Of a DNA stretch of 64,000 nucleotides, positions 12,201 through 24,689 are shown piece by piece. A model generated the notes under the pieces. The model worked only from the letters and a program-made list of their open reading frames with translations, had not been told where the DNA came from and searched no databases. Position 1 is the first letter of the stretch, and every line of letters begins with the position of its first letter. This DNA is from Siphonodentalium dalli (taxonomy: Eukaryota > Mollusca > Scaphopoda > Gadilida > Siphonodentaliidae). The DNA is taken from NCBI GenBank assembly GCA_032622095.1, contig CP136069.1, forward strand, positions 48,838,760 to 48,902,759, in the 5' to 3' direction. Both the position numbers and the translations under genes were made by a program.

Positions 12201-15200
12201 CATTTATACTTGACATATTTAAGCCTAAATCATGAATAATTTCAACTCCTTGTAATGGCATGTATGAGATATGTATCTGTTAAATATGGTAATTCTAAAT
12301 CAATTTGACTAAATCAATGTCCGTACTGGCAACAATCTCAAAATGTGTACGACATGTGGACTATTCCGTTGTTTAAAATAATTGGACTTTAGTTCGGTGT
12401 GGCACCACCATGCAAATAACAGGATTGCAACTTGGGGAACCAAGGCCTCAGGGTTAAATTGCTAATAAACAATTTGCTATCGGTCTCAACTATTTTGTTC
12501 AGAATATCTAGTTATTCTGACGTGTCTGATTCATCATAAATTCCCTCTTTAATTTGTACAATATTGTTGCCAGCTTATGGCAGTTAATTGCAACATGACC
12601 CATACACCGACTGAGCAACTTATGCCCGCATATATATTAAATAATTGGGGGGGGGAGGATTCGATATATTTTGAATTGATAGTGACTAAAATATACATAT
12701 GATTTCAAAGAGCTAACAGTGGTTGAACCTCAATATTTGTTTAGAGATCAATGCTGCAATATGATTCCATCAAATACAAAGCACAGTTCTATTAGTTTTG
12801 TAAAAGGAAATGAAATATAAGTGTCTTTTCAATGAGCTCTGACGCGAGTTTCTGTTGTGCGAGATACACATTCGAGCACATCCGAGTCTGAAACGTATCA
12901 CATGGAGTCCAGAATTCTCCCATCGAGTGGACTTAGTCCTTGCTATATTGATTTGTGATACTTTATTGGAATCAATTGGGGACGTAAAAGTCTCGGCATT
13001 ATGTCGTGCACTTGATAGATCTGACGTGAGATATGAGGATGGGGAATTCACGTCAGAGATTGTTTGAATAATACAACACTGTTAACATTGATTTGTGTCA
13101 TTTTAATACCCATCACGATACTCGTTCAACTTACGCTGAAATACCATGAATTCATGTAAAGCACAAACACAACCACTTTACTGTGAGATTTGTGTCCTTG
13201 AGCAAACGACTCGAGATCAGAACTATATATCATATTGTTTCCCGAAGTTTCCTTAGAAAGACGTTGAGCGGTGCATCTTGTTCTATTCGGCCGAGAAACT
13301 CCAGTCCTCAGTGAAATCAATTAAAGCCTTCAATGTCTCGAGAACATGTCACTAGAACGTTGTGGAATATGAAAAACCACTTACCGTATTGTGCCATTCA
13401 GACAACAAACTCTAGGCAGTGTGTTAACTTGTGACTTAGTCTAACAAAACTCAGACCGTGTTTCATTTCAATCAAATTACGGTCTGAAGACTCTCATGGT
13501 TAAAATTATTTCAAACGAGAGAAATCTAGCCAATTCGCAGCAGGCGATGCGTTGGTTGACCAAGGAATAGCTTCTTGTAAATTCAATTAACATTCAATAG
13601 TTCATACAAGCCACACCCGCGACATTTGACTGCAATCTCATGAAGTTATCATATAAACGACACGTTAGTGTCGCGTATCTTAACTGACCAAACGTCGTAT
13701 GTTCAAAATCACAACTAACGTACGTTTATTCATAATTGGGAAATGTTCAGACAGAACAAGTAAACATAACAGAATTTTATGTGCAAAGATATTCAAAAAA
13801 TACTATTTTCTCCCAACCTACGGATATTACATCACGTGCCAAATAAAGATAAATTTACAACTTCGTAGTAAATTCCAAGGTCGTATTGTAAACAAGGAGA
13901 TGACGCAACATGACCGCGGTACAGCTCAATACAATGTATATAGCGGGCTTATCGTTATATTGTCATTACATTGTACTTTATTATATAGCATCTGAGTTGC
14001 TAAACTTGTATTCTGCATGTAAAGTGAAGCAATTAACATTGAGAGCATTTTATTGCACGGAAGAAGAGTGACAACTCTTAAACGGTTACATGACATCGGG
14101 CGCACGTGTGTATATATATGTGTGTATCGCAATTATAAACACTGCCTTATGAATATTAATGAGTTTTCACAAAAAAAGGGAATTTCCCCTTCATCTCTGA
14201 AATCAGATTACGTGCGAGTGTCGTCAGACGTAGTTGAAAGTAATGAGACGGAGTCTGGATATATATCAGACTGATTGTGACCCTGCTTGACATCTGCTCA
14301 CGCACAACATTGTTTGCTAAATGAGAACATGATGAGACACCACAAACCGTACATAAATCGTTTACTAATACGTACCCATATGCTCTCGGTGATTAGACTA
14401 GACAGACGGATATATTAAGAAACAATAAGCACAGAAGACGTGTGTATTGATCTGCTGAGAAAAAGTGGTTGCCTTTGGGACCAATGTGAATATATTCTCA
14501 ATAGATTTAATGTGAAATGAAATGCAACTTGACTCAATCATCTGTACAAGTTTTAACTTTTTCACAATTATTATGTACTCCAGTTATCACCCTGAGTCAC
14601 ACGCACAGCGTTCTCAGTCAAACACTGTACAGAACGGTCGCAACCACACACTAGTTTTGTTACAATATATCGAACTTGTCCAAACTCTCACCTACATAGG
14701 AAATCATTGTTAAAAATTCAACTTAGTATTGATTAAAATGTCCCAGTAATAAATTAGGCACCAACCGGCCAACAATATATAAAATGGTATGTTAAATTGT
14801 GTAAATACGTCATCATATCTTCACATTGCACTTATCACTCAATGACGGAAGACGGCTGGCGAGTTCATGTTCCTCCTGTGCAATAATATAATTTTGTTTC
14901 GATATTTTGATAATGTTTTATATTTTATTGTGCAAATAAACATATCTAGCAGACATGAGATGATCAATCAAAAATAGTATTTTATTATTATTTTGAAGGG
15001 GGTCTGATCCGCTCCGCTACAAATTAAGGGATATAACAATGAATGATGAATGCCGACTGTTTTACAACATTATGTCCGTGTAAAATAGGAGAGTGTGATT
15101 GTTATGACCCTTTCAGCAGGAAAATTATATCTTCTAGCATCAATTACTAACAGGAAAAAAACGTCATTTCTGTTTGAAATCGCAAGAAAATATGGACATA

Positions 15201-17255
15201 TGAAGAACATATCATTCAGAAAATATAATTCAGATTTGTTCAATGCTGCCATCCAGTCAAATAGGGGAGGAACAAAGAGGTGCAACTCGTCTTCTCTCAA
15301 ATAAACTTGAAACAGAGAACATCCTCTCTGAAAACATTAATCGGTTATGACCCTTCCTGGTTTAATGAACCGACTGGGATTCCAATCTGATAAACGTAAT
15401 CAATGGTCGAATTTATCATTAGCACATTCGCCGACAGTTCTAAAAGCATTTCCAAAGAATTGACCGCAGCGATTAATCTGACATTTCGTTCTTTGGTTGA
15501 CCGATTTAGATTATGAATTAGTCCACTGGGGATGGGCCAAATGGATGGTGGTATCGAATTTAACACATTGTCCATTCCAACATATTTGAAACCATTTAAA
15601 CCGTTCAATATTGACATATCAGATGTATGAAGACACTAGCTCACTGCGAGTGTTTGTTGCTTCAATGTAATATAACCTGGCTTAGACATGTGTTATATTT
15701 AAGGGCATTGAAACGGCAATAAACGTAAAACTGAACTAAATGTTATGCAGAATGTTTAATCAATACCAAACAAGGTTCTTCTTCCTTTGCGATGTATGCA
15801 CGAATGTTTGTTTCATACAAATACAAACAAGTTGTTCTTATGTTTATATTACAGCTTCTAGTAGCTCAACTTGACAAAGTCAAGTTTGAGCTATTGCTGG
15901 GTTGGCACCCGTCTTCTGTTCGTTCGTCGTGATCCGGCAACAATTTCTCCAAAATATATGCACAAGGCCACTGTACTATAATGACCATAAGTGTTCATTG
16001 ATGTAATCTGAATGGCAAATATGTACTCGGCGGCCTTTTTTAAAATTCAAAATGGACGACATGAAGCAATTTTGAGCTGCTTGTTAAGTGAAAATGTTAC
16101 AAAGCATACATACTCAGTCAGTGATGCATTTTCAAATTGATAATTATTCTTTATGGACGTCCATTTGGGCACATCAAATCAATAGAACACTAGTTGAATA
16201 TAGATGTCTTGAGGTCGATTTGGAAATAAAAAATTAAGATGCTGCAAGGGGGCGTCGTAAACAAATAAACCATGGATGTTCAATCTAAGTAAGGTTAAAC
16301 CTTTCCAAATATACATAGATTCCCTAATCCCATGAACACAAATGGAAGTGCCAAAAATATAATAAAGACCAACGGTCAGATGCCAATTTATACATACACA
16401 TGGGTATATGCCAGATATAACCATGGTGCAAATCGAATAACGCAAACTTGTGAGTTTGGTTTGATTCAAGGCGTGGGGTGCAGTTGGAAATTCCAAGGTA
16501 GAGACCCCACCCAACGCAAACCATTTAGCCAAGTCACGAGTGCCAAATATCCCAGACTCAGCCCCGCGACTTAGTTTTTGCTATCGGCATATTTGTGTCT
16601 ATCCGAGAATACACTGCACCGGTGGCAATATATTGACCATACTCTATATGAAAATGCTTCCGTGTCGATTACACGGCAACGTCATGTTGCCCAGTAAGAC
16701 GATAATTGCGTTGTAGAAATGATACGGAAGACCGATCGTCAAAAAACGCAACATAAAACACACAGGGCAAGGCTTATCGAGTGTGTTTTCCTTGTGTATT
16801 TTTCGCATATACCCATGGTTATATATAAACGGGCTACGAACATCTGACAGTGATTGTTCAAATTTGTTTTCTAAAATGTATTGTTTACTGAAAATTTGGT
16901 AACTTTAAAGAATTTCGGCTCCTTTTGGGAGAAATTGCGCATAATAATGTTCTTTTTATCCCCAAAATAAATATAGGCTGCTCACAACCAATTATAGAGT
17001 AAATATAGTTGACTGCTATAAACAGCGACCATGTTAATACTCTCCGACCAATATTTAATTTTTTTATTTCACTGAAATACGCATCCTCGGAGAAATTGTT
17101 ATTGCATAAAAATCGGTCCTAAGATTCTTGGAACCTTTTAGTGTGTTGTTCTAAACATATCAGCCTACACATTATGAAAAAGATATCTTCAGTGGTATTG
17201 TTTCCCCTAGTTTTCCATGTTCCTTGGCTGATATTCATGGAGATAACGTGATTAA
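9216..17255. other. Eight kilobases with no recognisable gene
   Basis: Only short ORFs (under 120 residues) occur, none with a known motif, compositional signal or convincing flanking splice sites. No tRNA, rRNA or clear transposon protein was seen. The sequence is uniformly AT-rich. Small exons of unknown proteins could be missed. Confidence 0.4.
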
Positions 17256-17313
17256 ATGATGATGACGATGATGATGACAGTGATGATGATGTCGATGACG
17301 ACGATATGATGAT
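17256..17313 (+). repeat. (GAT/GAC)n microsatellite
   Basis: Imperfect trinucleotide run dominated by GATGATGACGATGATGATGAC. The opposite strand reads as a serine-rich peptide, which is an artefact of the repeat. Confidence 0.8.
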
Positions 17314-18150
17314 GCTTGGTTTGTACAATTGTATGAATATACCTGGACGAGAATTACAAGAACATGTCCGGTAATTATATTATAGAATATAATAATCAGT
17401 ACACATATGGAATATTAATTTGAACCGTAAACTGGTCAGTTTATGTAGGACAGTACACGTGTAGCTAGAGAAACGCACAACCGCATGATCTTCACGCCTT
17501 TGTCCTGAAGACAACACACATTCAGAGAAACGATCTTTATATTTTCTATATCAGTAACATACTAACAAGGAACGCTAGTTATTTGTTTGTGTTAAATAAT
17601 AGTCCGGGTCATTCACATAGTAAATTGTATGGCTCGAATGCGAATAAGTTCCTTTCTAACCGCCTAACGGCCATACTATATGACGCTGGCCATTTCACGT
17701 TAATACAGACATCAATAGTGTTGATAATAATCGTCCCGATGAAGACCAAGCGTTTTGTTTCCGTCGCAGTTTATGTCTGTATAAGAGTATTTATATTTAT
17801 TGATTAATGTTTGTTTTATTTTGACATAATTTTTAATAGATTTGCGGCTGCAATATTGTTACGGCTAATGTTGATGATCTTTGTATAAAATGTAAGAATC
17901 ACAATGCTTTGCCAGGAAACAATCCATCCTTTTTAAATAAGATATTTCTATACAAATCCTTGAAATGATGCATATACTTCAGGGTTTGGCGTTTAAAATA
18001 GGGTAGGTATGCAAACCCCAAACCACAACTAAGGGATCTGCCGACATAATCGATAACAAAAGCTAAAATAATATCAGTTATCACGCCACCACAGGGCTTT
18101 AATGAATTAGTGAATGTTGAAAATAACACGAGAACGCAGTAGGTGTTTAC
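17314..18150. other. No gene recognised; probable intron 1 of the PAN-domain gene in part
   Basis: The segment just below 18,151 is intronic to the PAN exon if the donor at 18,149-18,150 is used. No second exon was recognised in this stretch. Confidence 0.35.
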
Positions 18151-18441
18151 CTTAGGGTCTGCGACATCTTGCATCACATACTCCTTTGGAGCCGCTCTAG
18201 TGGTTAATCTAGGATTGTCTGGATTCAGCAGAGCGCACATTTTTGATTGGACATTGAACCCGATCGTTGTACAATCCACATGTCTTGTACACATCTTCCG
18301 ACATCTCACAATATTTGACAGCTTTATTTCTGTTAGAAGACCATGTTCCTTGGATTGGAAAGGATTAACACTTGCGTCTACAACATTAAGCAGGAGACCG
18401 CACAAAAACACGAATTTTAACTGTTCCCAGAACCAACGCAT
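18151..18441 (-). CDS. First coding exon of a secreted PAN/apple-domain protein (partial)
   Basis: The methionine at 18,439-18,441 opens a good signal peptide: MRW.., then FVFLCGLLLNVVDA with a small-residue end suited to cleavage. An in-frame ATG at 18,505-18,507 exists, but its basic extension fits a secreted protein less well. The mature part has a PAN/apple-like core (RCRKMCTRHVDCTTIGFN, then KMCALLN), the C-x3-C-x5-C...C spacing typical of the domain. A donor follows (CCTAAG then GTAAAC at 18,150-18,149), so the exon ends in phase 0 after ...ADPK; reading on meets a stop much later. Later exons were not identified. PAN domains bind proteins or carbohydrates outside the cell. The phase-0 end equals that of exon 1 of the EGF-lectin gene at 53.4 kb, suggesting a related family. 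Confidence 0.65.
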
Positions 18442-20124
18442 TTTGTGCACTTTTATTTTCCTCACTTTCGGAAGTTTGCGTGCCAACATCTTCTTTGAGT
18501 CACACATGTCAAAAATAAAATTGCCGCTGTATTCAAGTGGTGACTACAGTCGAACCTCTGGTAATAGTGTCATAGGCGACTTGTTACATGAGCGCCTTCT
18601 CCAAATGACGCGATAGGCTGACTGACAAATATCGACCGATAAGCTACAGTGCTGCGTGCGTCATGTCTCATGATCATCACACACTATATGCAATTTGAAA
18701 ATTGATCCATGCCGCGTGGCTACCTCCTCCATGTTCATGATTTTGTCTTGTAATACACCTGAGGTGAATTTACATGTATATTGTTAAAGAAACAACAAAA
18801 ACCCTTTATCTTTCTTAACACTTATTTCATCGTTGGGCGACCAAGTAAGTAAGATTTAGCAATTTAGTTGTTCATACTTGTGAATGTTCAGAACACCTCC
18901 TACTCAATAGTTTGTCACTTTGACCCAATATTTAGTCACATTTGGTCCAATTATGATTCTATTTATATAATCAAGCATGACTCAATTTTCGTTGAAGGTT
19001 ACTAAACATTATGTTAATTATATAACCCAATTACATTGGGTTTTTTCATGTGATCCATTGATTAGTTACACATTGAGTTACGCTCTGACAAATATATTGT
19101 GTTAATCGTTATCCAATCAATTTCGACTCAATTGATTGGGTTACAATTAACTAAAATTGTTTAGTAGGAGGAGTGTGGCCCAATAGTTTAGATAAAAGTT
19201 GACTAAACTTTAGTCACCCGTAACTAAATTTTATTTAGAGTATACACGTGTAAATGTATTATTTGTTCAATCTTCCGCTGGGGTACGAACAGTTCTATAT
19301 CTTTCGAATATATTTTAAAACGAACATATATACTGAATAGCATACGTTATTTTAATGAGCGGTATCTGTACTTGCATATCGTTTTAACTTAATTTTGTAG
19401 GTATCGTACCAAATGTTCAGAATCATTTTGAACATTCCAACTGCACCCCAAAATATGCTTTCCACGAAAAAACATACTCACATATGTGTAAATATTTGTC
19501 AAACACAAACAGTACATGTTTCTCGTATACCCACAGTCTTCCCGTCAGCACACCATATACTGCCCGATTTGCAATGAACCTGTTCACGTAGTTCGTGCCA
19601 GACACAATCCGTTGCTTTATAATACAATGTAGCTTGATATCGAACCGAGTATTACAATTGTATTACAAGCGACAATCGACATCGAACCGAGTATTACAAC
19701 TGTATTACAAGCGACAATCGACATCGTATATCGTACGTCAGACGCCACTCATACTATGATTATGGGAAAGGTATACCACTCAGATGTGTATCGCAGTGAG
19801 GTATATCTTGCAAGTCCGTGGTTTGATGGTAAGGGGTATCTTCCTGGCTGCCGCTGTAAGCTATCTCGACCACTAAATACAGGATGGTCAAAATTGACCT
19901 CTTATGGGGTTGAAATTGCAACCACCATGTATGTCACGATTTTGATTGGATTTCGACGAAATTTTATACATAGGGTTACTTTTGTACACAGTGTTTTGGA
20001 CGGGTCACATCGTGACCCCGACCCGACCTTAGCTTTCAAAATGATCACTTCAAGGTCAAATCGGGAAAAACCGGATGGATTTCGACGGGTACGTTTGTCG
20101 AGTACTTTTGTCCGGGCAGTGTTT

Positions 20125-20125
<1 letters not shown>
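18442..20125. other. No gene; short repeats
   Basis: Non-coding AT-rich sequence. It includes a stretch (about 18,890-19,250) rich in TTAGT, CAATTT and GGGTTA words. At about 19,940-20,125 a related pair of blocks occurs, each with GGATTTCGACG and CAGTGTTTTGGA. No coding exon was recognised upstream of the PAN exon. Confidence 0.4.
19639..19722 (+). repeat. Perfect-phase 42-bp tandem duplication
   Basis: Two head-to-tail copies (19,639-19,680 and 19,681-19,722) begin ATCGAACCGAGTATTACAA and end GCGACAATCGAC, differing at one base (ATT/ACT). A third copy starts with ATCG and stops. Confidence 0.85.

Positions 20126-20196
<71 letters not shown>
20126..20196 (+). repeat. (GA)n microsatellite, ~35 units
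   Basis: Pure GA dinucleotide run of about 71 bp. It lies some 45-90 bp beyond the 3' end of the Nimb/Jockey-like LINE. ORFs through it on both strands are artefacts (Arg-Glu or Ser-Leu repeats). Confidence 0.95.
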
Positions 20197-20201
<5 letters not shown>

Positions 20202-20239
20202 CGGGCGTACATGGAAGCATTTATTGACAAAATAATGGT

Positions 20240-21110
20240 ATATACAGTGTTTGGAAGACTTTAATAGCTGACACTCAATATATGTCTATGTTTATTTTAT
20301 TCTATCTTTATTTTTATTCAAATGTTATATGTACATATTGGACAATGACAGCGTGTTTGTGAGCCGTCCCAGACTCCCGAGAAAGTCCAGAGCGGCAAGC
20401 GGGCCGAACTTTTGTGGGTATATGCCCACTCGATGAGAGCTAATGATCACTTGTGGATCTGAAATTCCGTGCACCCCACCCAAGCCAGTGCTGGGCTGGT
20501 TTTTACGCCGGGTCCCGCTTGATGGGTGTTGTCGGGTGAGTGGAATGTGTTAAACACGAGCGCTAGTTTCTGTAAAGGAATATTATAAGATAAGATAATT
20601 ACTCAATGGCTTACACTACGGGTACGGCAAGCGTCCCCTACTCCACCCGGGGACAGTCATCCACGCCCCCGACACCATCTAGGGCGTGAGCCCGCTAACC
20701 TATATTTTAGTGTTGGTGTTAGTGTTGGTGTTAGTATTATCTATTAATAATAATGAAAATGTTTTCGTGTTAGGCACATTTTCGGCGAATTCACTCGAGT
20801 ATACATTCGAGTTGTTCGGTCGATGTTTCGGAGTTTCTATTTTGATAGTGGTTTAGTCTGTTTGCCTTGGGTGGTGGGTTAAGTTATTGATGACTTGCTT
20901 TACTACTGGGGGCGTGGCCATTCCTCTGTGTTCGCCTGCCTAGGTCAGTAAGCATCTAGAGCCGTTTGAAACATAATTAATAATTACCTGTCGGGGCGCT
21001 GAAATGTGCTTGCGATTATTGGAACAGTTTATCTGAAATGTACTTTGTGTTAGTTTCGCATAGCCTAATCGACTTCGCTTGTCAGGTATTTAGCGTTTGC
21101 TGAGGATTGT
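20240..21110 (-). mobile_element. 3' untranslated region of a Nimb/Jockey-like LINE
   Basis: On the minus strand this runs on from the reverse-transcriptase C-terminal block at 21.13-21.31 kb. It holds CACCAACACTAACACCAAC repeats, a GC-rich stretch (CACGCCCTAGATGGTG, CTTGCCGTACCCG), and a terminal TGTCATTGTCCAATATGTAC followed by several AATAAA/AATAAAAATAAAG words, a LINE-like 3' end. An ~80-bp block at about 20,807-20,888 (GATGTTTCGGAGTTT...GCCTTGGGTGGTGGGT) is repeated at 27,478-27,548 inside the reverse-transcriptase part of the same element. Confidence 0.65.
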
Positions 21111-21129
21111 TTTCCTGAGATTAAGTTCT

Positions 21130-21310
21130 TGCATGAGACTGGAGTTACATAATTATTCGGGTTATTGTCAGGTCAGCTAGGTCTTGACGCCTTTGTTGGA
21201 TATATGGGATATCTGCAGATAAATGGAGGGCCCGAATGGGGATGGGGCGTGTTTGAAAGGGCTTTTCTGAGTGATGTGTTTTGTGCCACTTGCATTTTGT
21301 ATACACTCTT
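21130..21310 (-). pseudogene. C-terminal part of the split Nimb/Jockey-like reverse transcriptase
   Basis: Two frames carry the usual block after the reverse-transcriptase thumb: QVAQNTSLRKAL, then IPIRALHLSADIPYIQQRRQ with DLADLT. In Jockey/I-type LINEs this directly follows the EYGA-type motif, which here lies 5.3 kb away at about 26.68 kb on the same strand. The two pieces are colinear, so they are best read as one protein interrupted by the palindrome island. One frame break separates the two motifs here. Confidence 0.7.
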
Positions 21311-21344
21311 AAACGTTTTGGTTTTTTAAAATACCAAATTTGGT

Positions 21345-21735
21345 TTTGAACTTTGTCCCATATATGTAACCAAATTAGGTTTTGATCAAAACCAAATACC
21401 AAGCGCCAACTGGTTTTGATAAAAACCAAAATTGGTTTTGATCAAAACCAAATTGCATGAATATTTGGTTTCGATAAAAACCAAAATTGGTTTTGAACTT
21501 TTGTCCCATATATGTAACCATTAGGTTTTGATCAAAACCAAATACCAAGCGCCAACTGGTTTTGATCAAAACCAAAATTGGTATTGAGCTTTTGTCCCAT
21601 ATATGTAACCAAATTAGGTTTTGATCAAAACCAAATACCAAGCGCCAACTGGTTTTGATCAAAACCCAAACTGGTTTTATATATGAAACCAATTTTGGTT
21701 TTGATAAAAACCAATTTTGGTTTTGACAAAAAAGT
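21345..21735. repeat. Tandem array of GGTTTTGATCAAAACC palindromes
   Basis: At least six exact copies of the 16-bp palindrome lie here (near 21,375, 21,434, 21,531, 21,557, 21,617 and 21,650), plus several with one or two changes (e.g. GATAAAAACC). They sit in a higher-order unit of about 100-140 bp with shared spacers: CAAATACCAAGCGCCAACT and TTTGTCCCATATATGTAACC. Minus-strand ORFs over the array (repeating FGFDQN) result from the repeat. Confidence 0.85.
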
Positions 21736-21889
21736 TCCTTTTTTGCACAATTTATTGATAAATGTGCCATACAACATACTTATGCAACCTTTAAGGGTAC
21801 TGTACACTAAATCCACCCATTTATTGTCCCATATCCATAGTCAACAAAATATATGAATGAATTTGGTTTTCCAAGTTTGACATGTAAAA

Positions 21890-21941
21890 TTATAATGAAA
21901 ATTAATTTATGACTCAAGTCATAAATTGATTTTCATTATAC
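21890..21941. repeat. Near-perfect 50-bp hairpin
   Basis: Arms of 24 nt (TATAATGAAAATTAATTTAT... and the reverse complement) meet at GACTCAAGTC near 21,911-21,920, with one mismatch. Such a stem would fold very stably in RNA of either strand. Confidence 0.8.
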
Positions 21942-22900
21942 TTACCAATCCATTGATATATTAAAGGGCTAATTAGAAAAAAGACTTTAGACAGTCTGAA
22001 ACAGATGCCACCAGATTCCATTTCCAGAAAAAAAATTCAGCTGATCACTTGCATACTACAGGCTATCAAATTTCTATATTATGGCTTTCATACCCTCCCA
22101 CAAACATACATGTACATGTATATGGGTTCTTTTTGCCAATTGGTCAAATCTTAAATTATACGAAAACCCATTATTTTTGATGGTTTCTACCACAATAATG
22201 TTGGTTGCCAAGTAAACAGAAAATAAACGGTGACCATGTAATTCTTTTGTTTACGGTTATCACTTATTTACTGTTTACACAGTCCTGAAATTATTATGAT
22301 AGAAACAGTTGGTACGCAAACAGTCAAGTGTTTCTCACATAATTTTGTGATAAATTTTTCAAGTGTGCATGCTGGCATAGAACTAAATTCCACAAGATGC
22401 TGAAAGATGTGGCAAATTACATGTAAAATTTCCTGAAATCACAAACCTCTTAGGACTATTCTACCATTTAAGTGCTATCAGTAACCTTAAATTGAGGCAT
22501 GTAATTTGCCTGCACATGTGAGGGCCACCCCATTCATGAATCATATCATAAGCAACAACAATTAAGAGTCGAAGATGAAGTAAATTGTCCAAATGACATA
22601 ATTGGTTGCATCAATGTTGAATGAAGTTTTAAGATAAACATCAATGAAGACACAGTGAGATTTTGGAAATTAAACTTTAATTCAAACATATCCAGGAGTA
22701 ATAATTGTCATCCTAGCCATTCTTCCACGGCAGTGTATATTCCTGATGTCTGTGCACACCTCACCATCGCAACAATTGCAATGAATTAACACTTAATATA
22801 TAGTTCATCACACTCTTCTTATATTGAACATTCCCAAGAATGACAGCTCATCTGTTTTACACCTGTCATGCAGTAGAAATTTAAAGATCAGCAAACTCCT

Positions 22901-23611
22901 TTATATTGGCATCTGATGAATATAGCAGCACTTGACAGCATAGCATGTTACTAACTTCCCACAGGCTGCACCACACTTGTATATTGTGGTGCAATATTTA
23001 TGAATGAAAAGTTGACGAATAACATATTGTATCTGCACAGATAACACACATGCCTCCTCTGTATGTTGTGCACATTCTGATACTAAAGTTTCCAATGCCA
23101 GTGAACGAACATCCCCCCACCAAGAGAAATATCAACTCTTTGCAAGAACAATTACATTATTTTTGTCTGATGATTTCCCAATCATGAAGTAATGTGGATT
23201 AGCTGGATTATGAACTGACAGCGGGTAGAGTGGGTCGATTACAATATTACAATAAAATTTGGTGTGATTTTAATGTCAACTCAACAGGCTCATCTGCCCC
23301 AATTGAATTTCAACAATTGCGGCAGCCCTCAACTCCTTGCCCGATATGTGGTATAGGCCTGCACTCCCTGTCGCACCACATCTCCACCAATGTGGCCTCA
23401 TTTTTGTAAGTGCAAGAAGTTTGTAAACTTTGCGCCATTTTTGAATGTTTTCCAGTGCTACAGTGGTCATGTGACAGCTACGATCGCGCACATTGCCAAG
23501 GTCATGCCACGATATTCCTGGTAAAATCAAACAGCGCTTGATTGCTACGATTTGCCTATGATATTGTCGTGGGCATGCGCATTGGATGCTTCCTCCTGCG
23601 ATAATCCCCAC
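22901..23611 (-). pseudogene. Unrecognised decayed reading frame inside the island
   Basis: Two open pieces in one frame (23,276-23,611 and 22,901-23,095) are joined by a short stretch with a few stop codons that otherwise reads protein-like (DPLYPLSVHNPANPHYF, then MIGKSSDKNN). The lower piece is Cys-rich (about eight Cys in 64 residues, including YKCGAACGKLVTCYAVKCC). The upper piece has two Trp next to each other and several Cys. It matches no family I recognise. It could be a dead gene carried by the island, or chance. A search with the three-piece translation would decide. Confidence 0.3.
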
Positions 23612-23639
23612 TTACGATTTTAATCGCAGCGTGTGCGGT

Positions 23640-24060
23640 GGCACTTAGCCGGCCCAACCCGGTCTGCCGGGTGCCTCGGTCCTCTGTGCTTTGAACTCTT
23701 TCTCACTAAAATAATGGTGTGCTATTACATGAGCCGGGGCAACTCGGCAAACCGAGTTGTACCCATCCTGCCTAACCGGGACAACTGGGTTAGCGGGAAC
23801 AGCTTGGCTTGCGTAACAGCGAGTCATCCCAACTAGCTGGGATGAAAGTCTGGAATATAACACCATTTATTGTAACTTGATGTGACGTTAGCCAATAAAC
23901 TGCTCGCATCGCGTGAGTGACATTTAATCACTACCAAAGCCACACTCAGTTATGGGCGTGCTGACATTATGTCGTGACGCGTGATTCAAATACAGCTAGA
24001 TGATTAACTAGTTGCGTGAACGTCAACCGAGTTGTCCCAGCTAACCGAGTTAGAAAACAA
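23640..24060. repeat. GC-richer palindrome cluster (CCGAGTT/AACTCGG type)
   Basis: Short inverted repeats follow one another: AACTCGGCAAACCGAGTT at about 23,750, TAACCGGGACAACTGGGTTA at about 23,777, TCATCCCAACTAGCTGGGATGA at about 23,823, and ACCGAGTTGTCCCAGCTAAC near 24,028. The words differ from the TGATCA and CTTAAG families of the same island. Confidence 0.65.
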
Positions 24061-24689
24061 GTGAGGGTTTTGATTTGGTTGAAGGTGGCCGGAGAATAAT
24101 ATGGTAGCCTGATTTTGATGCAGCAAATTAGCACTCCTAGTTTATTAAAAAAAACAGCCGGTTTGAGAGTATAATATATAGCTGAATACAGCTGGGTTAG
24201 CTGAATACAGGCTACAGCTATTGTAGCTGTATTCTCACATTTGCCAGACCTGTTTGTATGCCGTAATTTTCTGCCTATATGACCTTACCTGTTTGCGTCC
24301 GTGGGCATTAGGTAGACACAAGTGACCTCAGTGGGCTTGCAGCATGTGCTAATTTCATAATTTTCAATAATTCTAAAATACGAATACATGTAATGTTTTT
24401 TGTTTTGCAATTCGTTGCATGATTAAAATAGGTCGTAAATATCGGGTTCATTCATTGAACGATGCAGTTATGTTGATATACATATTGCATCATACAGCTG
24501 ATGTTACCATCAAGTTATTATATTTAAAACAATAAATATTCAGTGGGTGGGGGTGGTATAAGTAACCCCTTAGCCTTAGTAAGCCCATCTTTTTGTTATG
24601 TCTATGTTGTGACATAATTATCTTCATTTTGATTAAATGATTAATTAATGAAATATTATAAAACAGGTCTGGGTGATCCATTTGTGCTT

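Noticed and set aside
16179-16574. Overlapping ORFs of 66-117 residues on both strands
   Set aside because: No domain, signal peptide or splice context; neighbouring frames are equally open, so chance is the best explanation.
20045-20235. ORFs across the (GA)n tract on both strands
   Set aside because: They encode only Arg-Glu or Ser-Leu dipeptide repeats produced by the microsatellite.
21145-21816. Minus-strand ORFs with repeated FGFDQN peptides
   Set aside because: The repeat is the GGTTTTGATCAAAACC palindrome read in frame; the only real coding text nearby is the LINE C-terminal block at 21.13-21.31 kb.
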